NCBI RefSeq assembly: GCF_932526225.1
Contig: NC_064037.1
Span: 4,371,203 to 4,431,202 of the forward strand
DNA from: Nematostella vectensis
Taxonomy: Eukaryota; Cnidaria; Anthozoa; Actiniaria; Edwardsiidae
DNA length: 60,000 bases
Reading direction: 5' to 3'
Positions 28,301-40,300 of the stretch are shown here, piece by piece (the stretch's first letter is position 1; the number at the start of each line of letters is the position of its first letter). Below the pieces are notes generated by a model. That model ran no database searches, was not told the DNA's origin, and was given only the letters and a program-made list of their open reading frames with translations. Position numbers and translations under genes: made by a program.

Positions 28301-31300
28301 TGCCTCCCCAGTTATTTGTATGCGCATTGAGTACCCGCACGTCCTTAGGGTCGTCCAATGGCAAATACAAAACCGCGTCTTCGAAGACTATTCTATCTCG
28401 TACAAGCTCAGGGAAATCTATAAAAGAAATTGCAAAAGGCAGAATTTCACGCATCGATATATTCAGCTGATTAATCAGAAGCTGACATTTATCGGGATCT
28501 TAATCAGGGCCGACAAGAAAACAATGTTGTGTATCGTTTTTTTTTAGAAATGGCTGAACAAATTGGTGCGTGCAAATCAACGTCGCGCTCCTGTCGTGCA
28601 AAAATCTAATGGGTGCTGTTTGTATCGACACAGATATATTGCGTTCAGCGCTCGATAGATTGCGAGAAGTAAGTGTTGACTGACTGCAGCACAAAATAAA
28701 AATAAAAATGTTATTCGATTCCGCTAATCAAAAGCATGACGTTTGAATGCTTTTGTTGTACAGCACGACAGGTTCAGCCGCACTTAGGCCGTGCTGAAGT
28801 TACTTCTACCGTGCCGAGCTAAATGATTCAAACAATTAGATTCGGCACGAACAGAGGTGCCACGTCTGAATCGGGCCTTAGCGAGGTTACACTAGCGCAA
28901 TGTTGGGAGATTATAGCAGTAACACATTGATACAATCAGCGGCGCCAACAGACCACACTGTTATACGTAAGTCATTTTCAAGTGTCGTGTTCGATGGCAA
29001 CTTACCATTTCCTATTTCCGACAGCTCGCTATGTCTTGAAAATAATAAACTACTTAAACGAGTTTTATTATATCGCCGCCGATCGTCCGTGAGCGCGGTT
29101 TCACTGTAGCATCTCCATTCTTTCTCAGTAAGGGTATGCTTCAGATCATAACGGGCGAAAGTTTTCACGTAAATGCTACTATCCAAGGCGCAGTAGTTAT
29201 CTCGCTTGTTTTGAAGCTCTGAAATAAGACAAAGCAAGCTCACATATTAAATGGTTGATTGACGGTGTATAGGATTCATTAATTAATTTATTGACGTTTT
29301 GGAAAAATCCGATCCGAATTTCTCTCAGTAATCCCAAAAGATAACACTATACTGATAATGATACTATTCTCAAGTTAATTTGCACAAACTTGACAAATTC
29401 GTGATTTTGGCTGTTTCGAGTTTACAGAAAAACCCTAAAGTCACTCTTCACCCTCGCAAGCGCCCCTCTGACGCAATTCCTGTGCGCTTTCAGGCGGGCT
29501 GCTCATACCTCTTCGCCTATAGCACAACTCAACATCTCTCTTGCTTTCGTCACATATACAAATACCAAGGATTTCGTCACAAAATTCCCCAGTGATGCAC
29601 GGAGGATCGCATAGAGTGTCTAGAACAAAACAATCACTAGGTTGTTAACAAAACAATCACAACTAAGTTTATACCCCCCTCCATCCCCTCCCCTCCCCAA
29701 GACGCACAACAAGATTTGATAAGGCAGATTAAGTTGCGGAATATATTTAATGGAATATGCCTTAAATTGCCGTTTCACATACCTCCAATATACATGACCT
29801 CTACGTCATGCGCGTTGAATGATTCTTGGCCCGTCAGGGAGCGGCCACTCGATGGCTGACGGTACGAATTGCCAAGAGAGTTCTCAACATTTTGCAAATC
29901 CAGATTCACAGTTAAGTCCCCAAGACCAAACCTCAGTCCTAAGATAGAAGGGTATTTGGGTGTTAGGATTATAAGTGCATGGTATGTTTCTTTTTACGTT
30001 TGAAAGAGTCTGGGTCGAGCGCTTGGGAAACCTGTGATAATTTACATTTCTGTTTAGTCTCCCCATGTGTCTATCGCCACAAAACGCTAAATATTTGTTA
30101 AAGAGCCTTAATAAGCCAAAATATTGTTTTCTACTGTTTTCATTCATTATTGGAAGACGGCATTTGCTAAGAAATCTCTAATAATCACCCCAAAACAAAG
30201 AAACAAAGTTTTAAACAAGGACCCGAACTATAAAAATGCCTGGACCAGGTCCAGAAAGGCTCAAATCTGCTACGCGGTGCGGAGCTCTGGAGTTTAGTCA
30301 AGCGTGTCTTGTTTGCCCGAGAGGAGCGAAACCCAAACTCAATTTTTGAAGCGGTTTTCTTCTCGTTTGACTGGTTTATTTTCTCTTGGCTACGAACAAT
30401 GAATAACCCACCAAAAGAGCAGGAATGTGCAGTAAAAATCAGTTCAAATTATTAACGATAACACAACTAAAATGTCTTACTAGCGAAGCAATGTTAGGGC
30501 GTGTTGCCATCTTGAAGTTTTAATTTTATTCAGCAGGGGGTGGAGCTAAGCCCTTTTATAGTGCGAGTCCTTGTTTAAACTTTATTTGCCAAATCCAATC
30601 GTTTATACGACAACTGGTTTCCCAAATCATCTGACGGGAATGGATACTGTCTCACAATGGGAATTGTTCTAGGAAGACAAAATGGCGGATTTTAATGACT
30701 CTCTGCTTTACCTTCACCGTTATAATATGCTGCCAAATGCGTCTTGCTCGGTTTCAGGGATTCCTTGATATCAGTGCCGGATTCTTTTAGGGAGAAAATA
30801 AAAGATCTTTCCGATAATATGGAGGGGTAACCTGACAAAGAAAAAAAAGACAATATATATTAATATAGTAATGCAAGTAATGCATACTTAAAAGGGAAAG
30901 TACCGCTTGTTAAATAAAGCGACAACAAACGCATATAAAAATCTAATAATAAAAAAGAACAATTTTGCCTAAAATTATCAAATTAGAATCCCTTTTTATA
31001 AAACCTATTTCGCCTGACTTGACGGGTAAAACCTGGAGAATACGCTTTATTAGATGTCAAATGGGCTTATTTGAAGCGTCATGTTATGTTTTTCCGTCAT
31101 GTCATTTTGCCTTAATACATAATTTTTTTTTACATATTACATAACAGTTTAAAATAATACTGAAAATTTAAGGGGTCCAGGGGCATGCCCCGACAGGAAA
31201 AGTTGACATTTTCTAGAACGCCTTCAAGAAAGGCTTGCTCATCGACTATGTAAAACCCTATTCTATTTGGCCCTTTTTGGATCTCTGTCATACAAAGCGC

Positions 31301-34300
31301 TGCATCCAGTGCAACGGATTGGTATTGACCATTGAAAGAACATCAATGCTCTTGATTGACAAAACATGTAATGCAGTTTGTCGATCGGAATTTCACTTTT
31401 AGAAACCATGTTACTTTTTGGGTGGCAAACTCGCGGGCGCTGATTTTAGGCGGCAAAATAACAACAAAAATCAGAAATATTTTAGTATCTACCTAGTCCC
31501 CTAGTGCCATCTGCAGACATTCCTGTGTTCTTTTTGGCGTTAGTTTGCCTCTCTCAAAAAGTCACATGATTTTAGGAGAAGTCCCAGACATTCCTGTGTT
31601 CTTTTTGGCGTTAGTTTGCCTCTCAAAAAGTCACATGATTTTAGGAGAAGTCCCAGACATTCCTGTGTTCTTTTTGGCGTTAGTTTGCCTCTCTCAAAAA
31701 GTCACATGATTTTAGGAGAAGTCCCAGACATTCCTGTGTTCTTTTTGGCGTTAGTTTGCCTCTCTCAAAAAGTCACATGATTTTAGGAGAAGTCCCAGAC
31801 ATTCCTGTGTTCTTTCTGGCGTTAGTTTGCCTCTCTCAAAAAGTCACATGATTTTAGGAGAAGTCCCAGACATTCCTGTGTTCTTTTTGGCGTTAGTTTG
31901 CCTCTCTCAAAAAGTCACATGATTTTAGGAGAAGTCCCAGACATTCCTGTGTTCTTTTTGGCGTTAGTTTGCCTCTCAAAAAGTCACATGATTTTAGAAG
32001 AAGTCCCAGACATTCCTGTGTTCTTTTTGGCGTTAGTTTGCCTCTCTCAAAAAGTCACATGATTTTAGGAGAAGTCCCAGACATTCCTGTGTTCTTTTTG
32101 GCGTTAGTTTGCCTCTCTCAAAAAGTCACATGATTTTAGGAGAAGTCCCAGACATTCCTGTGTTCTTTTTGGCGTTAGTTTGCCTCTCTCAAAAAGTCAC
32201 ATGATTTTAGGAGAAGTCCCAGACATTCCTGTGTTCTTTTTGGCGTTCGTTTGCCTCTCTCAAAAAGTCACATGATTTTAGGAGAAGTCCCAGACATTCC
32301 TGTGTTCTTTTTGGCGTTAGTTTGCCTCTCTCAAAAAGTCACATGATTTTAGGAGAAGTCCCAGACATTCCTGTGTTCTTTTTGGCGTTAGTTTGCCTCT
32401 CAAAAAGTCACATGATTTTAGGAGAAGTCCCAGACATTCCTGTGTTCTTTTTGGCGTTAGTTTGCCTCTCTCAAAAAGTCACACGATTTTAGGAGAAGTC
32501 CCAGACATTCCTGTGTTCTTTTTGGCGTTAGTTTGCCTCTCTCAAAAAGTCACATGATTTTAGGAGAAGTCCCAGACATTCCTGTGTTCTTTTTGGCGTT
32601 AGTTTGCCTCTCAAAAAGTCACACGATTTTAGGAGAAGTCCCAGACATTCCTGTGTTCTTTTTGGCGTTAGTTTGCCTCTCTCAAAAAGTCACATGATTT
32701 TAGGAGAAGTCCCAGACATTCCTGTGTTCTTTTTGGCGTTAGTTTGCCTCTCTCAAAAAGTCACATGATTTTAGGAGAAGTCCCAGACATTCCTGTGTTC
32801 TTTTTGGCGTTAGTTTGCCTCTCAAAAAGTCACATGATTTTAGGAGAAGTCCCAGACATTCCTGTGTTCTTTTTGGCGTTGGTTTGCCTCTCAAAAAGTC
32901 ACATGATTTTAGGAGGTCCCAGACATTCCTGTGTTCTTTTTGGCGTTAGTTTGCCTCTCTCAAAAAGTCACATGATTTTAGGAGAAGTCCCAGACATTCC
33001 TGTGTTCTTTTTGGCGTTAGTTTGCCTCTCAAAAAGTCACATGATTTTAGGAGAAGTCCCAGACATTCCTGTGTTCTTTTTGGCGTTAGTTTGCCTCTCT
33101 CAAAAAGTCACATGATTTTAGAAGAAGTCCCAGACATTCCTGTGTTCTTTTTGGCGTTAGTTTGCCTCTCTCAAAAAGTCACATGATTTTAGGAGAAGTC
33201 CCAGACATTCCTGTGTTCTTTTTGGCGTTAGTTTGCCTCTCAAAAAGTCACACGATTTTAGGAGGTCCCAGACATTCCTGTGTTCTTTTTGGCGTTAGTT
33301 TGCCTCTCTCAAAAAGTCACATGATTTTAGGAGAAGTCCCAGACATTCCTGTGTTCTTTTTGGCGTTAGTTTGCCTCTCAAAAAGTCACATGATTTTAGG
33401 AGAAGTCCCCCTGTTGCTCAAATTTCATTTACTTGGGTTTCTTGAAATTACACCAGGTACTTACCGAAAATGTTGATCTCTCTGATATGCAGATATTCCG
33501 TGTTTTTGCTGAGGCTGACATATCGTCCACTCATAGGAGAAGGACAGTCAAAAGATGAATCAAGCTCAGTTGTCATGTTATGCAGACCACCACAGGACGG
33601 GTTCCTATTATGGTCAGAGTCACTGCCCACACGGATCTCGAAGTCACGGAGTCTATATAAGCAGCAATTTTCCCTGTTAAATATCCGTACTCTAAACACC
33701 AGGATCTCAAAGGTAAGATCGACCTTGAGCCACGGGGCGTTATCAACATATGCTGTATGGGTGAAGGTGGCTAGGTTACCATCAACAGCTAAGCTGGCAA
33801 CATAAGATGGATTGAAATCAGAAGACTGTGTGGCCTCACGTCCAAGCGCCCAATCATAGTCTGAGGGTATCTTTTCTATGCAAAAAAAAAAAAAAATCAA
33901 TATTAACATTATCATATTGGTGTCTGGGTGAAGAACCCCTACCCTTTCTAAGTAAAGAAATTTCTCTTTGCTTTTGTTATGAAATAATTGTCAAAATCTT
34001 AAACTCAGGTCCGACTCTTTTTAGATCTGCTGACAGTAGTCTTGGGCTGCCTGTGGTATCTCCAATAGTGGGAGAAATGTTGAAAAGTCGATTGTGTGCC
34101 ACTTACTTTCCAAACTACGATCAAAGAACGCCCCAACGATGTTCGCACCGTTTCTGATGATGGAAAGCAGGGGCCCTTTTCCGTCGCACCGTCGATGGAA
34201 CGTTGTGCCGTTCCATCCATGTTCTAATGACCGGTAACATGTCCGCCAGTAGCGACGACCGAACCCTGCCTGAGAAAGCATTTGCTCCAAGCGGTCACGT

Positions 34301-37300
34301 GACTCTGGCAAGTGGTTGACGATGCTTGACTGGATTCCTGTGGTAATAATTTTTTATGCCACAATTTTAAATAAGGTGAGTAGAAAAGTCTGCATAAGAA
34401 AATTCGTAATGTGTCTTGGCTGAGTGTCACGCAATGTTCCTTGGCTTTTTCTCACACATTTTCCGTTGAGTAGCGCCTTGGTTTTATGTCGTGTGAAGTG
34501 CCTGGCTGTTTGTCACACGAAATGTCTTGGTTGAATGTCACACAATGTGCCTGGCTGTATGTCACGCGAAGTACTTTGACTGAATGTCATGAGCTATCTA
34601 ATGCATTTTACCATTGTCTCGCGATGTGCATTGTCACACACTATCCGTTACACTCTGTGCTATGGCCGTATATCACGCTTTGTACTGTATGTCTCTTAAC
34701 ATTTTGCTTTTATAATATCACATGGTATTTCATACCTGCCATCCTAAGCCTTGCTGTATCTGGCTTTGTCATGCAATCACTACTGTTAACCAAGCTGATA
34801 TTATCAACAGCTATCTCGCCATCGTACCTCTTACCATTTATGGCTTCAAACACAACCTAAACGCAGACAGAAAGAAAAAACAGAATGTCGATCACCCGCT
34901 CCTTTGTTATTGTTTTTCATACAAAATACAGCTGTTTCTTCGCAAGGAATCTTCAAAATAGCAATCCACGAATAGTCTGATATGTTATTTACCACATTTG
35001 ATTAAAAATATCTTGGTTACTTGCTTAAATTAGCCGATGGAAATGGATGCTTAGTTTGACTCCCCATTGAGCGGGAGCATAAAATGGCGGCGTGATTGGC
35101 CTTCTTTAAGGCCCTATACGCGGCCGAGCAAACGGGGGTACCAGATTTTCTTTCTTAGAGTGCGGTCCATCGCGTTCATTCAGTCAAGCTCATTCTGCTA
35201 CGCTCATTCGGGGCAACGTAAAGGGAACCGAAGGTTGGCTTTTCAAAAGATAAATCTCATGCTTTGAAGAACAAAAGAACTGTCAATAAAAAAATCAAAA
35301 TCTATGAAATCGATCAAATTATCATGAAACAACGACTGAACGATTTTTTTTCTGCGGTTAAAATCCTGTATACTGATTGGCTCTAAGAGCGCTGGGACCA
35401 TTTTTTCCTATCTCTGCCCTCAATCCCGGGCACGGTAACTAATTGAGCGCGCTAGTCAAACGAGCAGGCAAAAATTTTGAGAATCGGAAAAAAGTCATTT
35501 ACTGGCTATAAGGGCCGTATTGAGTTATTTACCGGCTATAAGAGAGCCGTATTGAGTTATTTACCGGCTATAAGGGCCGTATTGAGTTATTTACCGGCTA
35601 TAAGGGCCTTTTTGAGTTATTTACCGGCTATAAGGGCCTTTTTAAGTTATTTACCGACTATAAGGGCCGTATTGAGTTATTCACCGGCTATATGGGCCGT
35701 ATTGTGTTATTTACCGGCTGTAAGGGCCGTATTGAGTTGTTTACCGGCTGTAAGGGCCGTATTGAGTTATTCACCGGCTATATGGGCCGTATTGTGTCAT
35801 TTACCGGCTGTAAGGGCCGTATTGAGTTATTTACCGGCTGTAAGGGCCGTATTGAGTTATATACCGGCTATAAGGGCCTTATGAGTTATTTACCAGCTAT
35901 ATGGGCCGTATTGAGTTATTTACCGGCTATAAGGGCCTTTTTTAGTTATTTACCGGCTATATGGGCCGTATTGAGTTATTTACCGGCTATAAGGGCCTTA
36001 TGAGTTATTTACCAGCTATATGGGCCGTATTGAGTTATTTACACGCTATAAGGGCCTATTGAGAAAAAACTGTCTTCATAGTTTTTTCTCAAGACGGTCT
36101 TTTTAAGTGCATCGGTCGCATAATTTAGAGCCAATTGATGGGATAAAACTTATCGGAAAAATTTCAAATTCAAAAACTGCTGTTAATTATCCATACTTGA
36201 GTTGTAAGTGCGTAACCACATCCGCATGCGCTACCTTGAAAATGATATCCTCCTGGACAGCCACACGGCCATGTCGCCATTCGTCACCATGGTTACCAGC
36301 CAGTCTCCATAGCAACGTCTCCTTCCCTTGGTAACCACTAGAATACACGTTTAGACGGCCTGGGAACGAGCCATTCATGCGGTAGTGGAAGTTGAGACAG
36401 TTGTTGTTGGGAAATTGGTATGGCGTGTGGTACCTAGACGTACCGTTCGCGGGATATGTACTGTTTACGTACATGAAGCCGGGCAGGCGAAGACCTGGAC
36501 ACCAGAGCGACAGGCTTTCAGAACACCGGACAAAAACACACGAGCTAGAATGCTACATCGACTTTCGCGCAAAGCTTGGCTCACACATTTACAAACTTTG
36601 ACATTTTCTTAAACCCTTGAGGTGAGTTTCCTATAGGTTCTTTTATATAAAGTAAAACCTTAGAGGTGAGCTTCCTATAGCTTCTGCTATATAAAGTCAC
36701 AGCTTGTAGGCGACCACCTCGATTATGGAAAATTCTCCCCTTCTCATTCTATCGCTTTTCGTGTTTGTCACCTAACCCCGTAAAAGTATTGCCAGCAAGT
36801 TATTTGTCAAGACGAATTGATGTTTCAAAAGTTCATGTACAGTAAGCATTTGTGAGACTCTTTCACATAGGAAGCTCCTTTCTGGAAGCCCTTGTCAACC
36901 ACAACTTTTTAATAATATATTTACCAAATCCAACCGAAATATTGAATTGGCTTACTCAAACCAGGCGATGGATATAGATGCTTTTTCACTTTCGGTACTT
37001 TGCTAGGATGGCAAAATGGCGGCTGATAGAGGCTGTTAACTGAAAACACCTACCTTTGACTTCAACCGCGCATAGTCCAAAGCTCTCAACATTATCATAC
37101 TTGAGGGTTACATAGCGTCCCTTTAAAGCAGGTTTGCAATAGATCCGCATGGATGGAGATATGATTGGACTGACTTCTCCACACTGCGGTGGATTTGCAT
37201 CCTGTTCAGTCTCAGAGACCTGGACGCGGAATTTGGTGGAAGTGGGTTTGTGAACGATAAACACGTCCGTGACGTAGAAGGTTTCTTGTAGGGTAACCCT

Positions 37301-40300
37301 CCACCACGAGAAATATCTATTTGGGCAGTCAAGGTTTCTATCACCGTTGACCGGGATATCCCAAGGAGTGGTTCCGTGTTCGCTATAACGTGTCGGACGG
37401 TTATATGCTAGATCCGATGTTTCTGCTGGTCTAAATACATCTAGAAAATAATACAAAAAGTCCAGGTTCCGATATAAAAGGCGAAACCCACAGTCGCAAT
37501 ATAACTCAGTTGTCACTGGTGTAGGGAATAAGAACTGTATCCTACCACAGGGTGAAAACCTTAGCGGTTTCAATAATGTTTTTAAATTGTTTTTTTTTAG
37601 CTTTGTGGTGTTGTGACAACAATCCCGTGACAAGCAATTCGAGTAGTCTCGCCAGCCAATGAGAGAGCGCCAAACTCCAGGCTTCAAAACCGCAGACAAA
37701 TGACACATATGAACTAACCTTCAAAATCGTTGTGTCAAAATCAACGACACCGCTAAGCTAGTAAATAATTTCCTGTTGTAGGACACAGAGTTCTTATCCC
37801 TTCAATGAGTGGGAGGTGAGCTCCCTATGATCTACCATTAGTAAGCCTTGTGTGGTTATCGGAAAGGTCCAGATAACCTGGATTAACCAGGCTTGCCTTA
37901 CAACTAGGTAAAATCATACCTTACAATTGCATAGAATAAACCTCAGGCCCGTACCCAGGGTTTTTATTGGGGATGGGGTGGGGGTGGGGGGGGGGGGTGG
38001 GGTGCACTTGGTGGCGCCTTATAAAACATTTACATCGGAGATCCGTAGATCCACAAATTATTAAATAAATGATATTGAATGGCTTTGATATGCATTTTTT
38101 TATTCTTGTTGTTTAGGAGGATTAGGGTGACGTCACTGTACGTTGTCATCAAGCTTCAAATTTCTTGCCTTCATACATTCAAAAATATGTTTGGCTAAGC
38201 GCCGATTCACGTATACATTCCGGCTTAATCCCATAATTCTGACGACATTGACACCTGCATGCGTTTTAAGGAATTCCAGTAAATCATCCCGAAATGCGAA
38301 GTCCGAAAAAGTGGACCTAGTTTTGCCGGGGGGGGGGGGGGGGGGGGGGAGGGGTTGGGGGTGAGTTCTCTGATAAAAATTTGATCACCCCCGAAAAAAA
38401 CAAAATGGAATTTTTTTTGCCTTTGGAGTATCTCCAAGGGACGTCTACGTACAAGAGGGATCGAGCCCAACTAAGATGATATCATGTAGGTGCCAAGGGG
38501 GTTTGCAACGAGATGGTCACGTGATGTGTTGTCATTTATGACGTCACCAAAAGAATGATGTAGTTAGATAACCAAGACCAGTTGCTTGATAGCATAGAGA
38601 TTGAGGTGCCACTTAAAAATAGAGACCCACTTATACACTTATATATATATGATATAAAAAAATATTCAGAACTTTCAAGAACTTCTCCTTTGAGTCCTTA
38701 ATCCACCCCTGAGTCTACTTTCCCCAAGTCCCCCCCCACCCCCTGGATCTGTCACTGAAACTTGCCTTGTTGTAACACATTTAGTAGCTCTTGCAACGTC
38801 AACGGGCTATCCCAGACTCGTAGATCACGGATTCTGAGATTTGGAGTAATTCCCTGATCAAAACTTCCATACTTTCCCAAAAAGAACTTTGGACGATTTA
38901 AGTTGGTGGTTATCTTATTGCCGGTGAAAGCTTCACTTCGCTTCCCGTCCAGATAGAAGTAAAGCTGCGCATCGTCAAAGTACAGTACCACGTGAGTCCA
39001 TTCATACGGGTTATCTGTCGCCTTGGCATATGAGGTGTATATGTAATTTGATGCTGTAATTGCAAATTTGTATTCCCCCTGTTCTCTTCTCTTCTTCTTG
39101 AATTGGAAAAGAAGTCCCTCCGATGATTGCTGAGCAGATGCTAATATTTCCCATTGAGGTTCTTCAAAATAAAAACTATTATTATTAGTAAATCACCGTC
39201 ATCACCATCACCGTCATCACCATCATCATCACCACCATCACCATCATCACCACCATCATCACCACCACCATCACCACCACCATCATCACAACCATCACCA
39301 CCACCATCACCATAACCACCACCATCAAAATCACCCCATCATCATTACTATCACCATCACCACCACCATCACCATCACAATCACCACCACCATAACAACC
39401 ACCATCACAATCACCCCATCATCATTACCATCACCATCACCACCATCACCACAACCACCACCACCACCACCATCATCATTACCATCAGCATCACAATCAC
39501 CACCACGACCATCACCACGACCATTACCCCCTTCACCACCACCACCAACTATCCCCTTCTATCCCTCACGCTTGTGGATCATCACATCCTAATAGCAACA
39601 AGACGTGAATGCAGTAAGAAAAGGGATGTGCTAAAAGGCGGCATCTCAAGGACCGAAATTCAGAAAAAAAGGAAATAGTTCTAGTAATTCCCTGATCAAA
39701 GCTTCCATACTTTCCCAAAAAGATCTTTGGACAATTTGAGTTGGTGGTTATCTTATTGCCGGTGAATATTAACAACTAGACGTGAATGCAGTAAGAAAAG
39801 GGATGTGCTTAAAGGCGGCATCTCGAAGACCGAAATTCAGAAAAAAAACTGAAATAGTGTTGCACTTTTGCTCGGTGTGTTAAACACTCACCCGTAAGTA
39901 TCTTATGGAACTTGCACTCTTCCTCAGTGTGTTAAACACTAACCCGTAAGTACCTTATGGAACTTGCACTCTTCCTCGGTGTGTTAAACATTCACCCGTA
40001 AGTGCCTTATGGAACTTGCACTCTTCCTCGGCGCGTTAAACACTCACCCGTAAGTGCCTTATGGAACTTGCACCCTTCTTCGGTGTGTTAAACATTCACC
40101 AGTAAGTGCCTTATGGAACTTGCACTCTTCCTCGGCGCGTTAAACACTCACCCGTAAGTGCCTTATGGAACTTGCACCCTTCTTCGGTGTGTTAAACATT
40201 CACCTTCAAGTACCTTATGGAACTTGCACTCTTCCTCGGCGCGTTAAACACTCACCCGTAAGTGCCTTATGGAACTTGCACCCTTCCTCGGTGTGCTAAA

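Noticed and set aside
32744-33476. Plus-strand frames MPLSKSHMILGEVPDIPVFF
   Set aside because: Translation of the 70-bp minisatellite.
36181-36234. Extension of exon 20 through AHADVVTHLQLKYG
   Set aside because: The donor AAG|gtagcg joins FK directly to VVFEA in exon 21, giving the standard MAM strand; the extension would insert unrelated residues.
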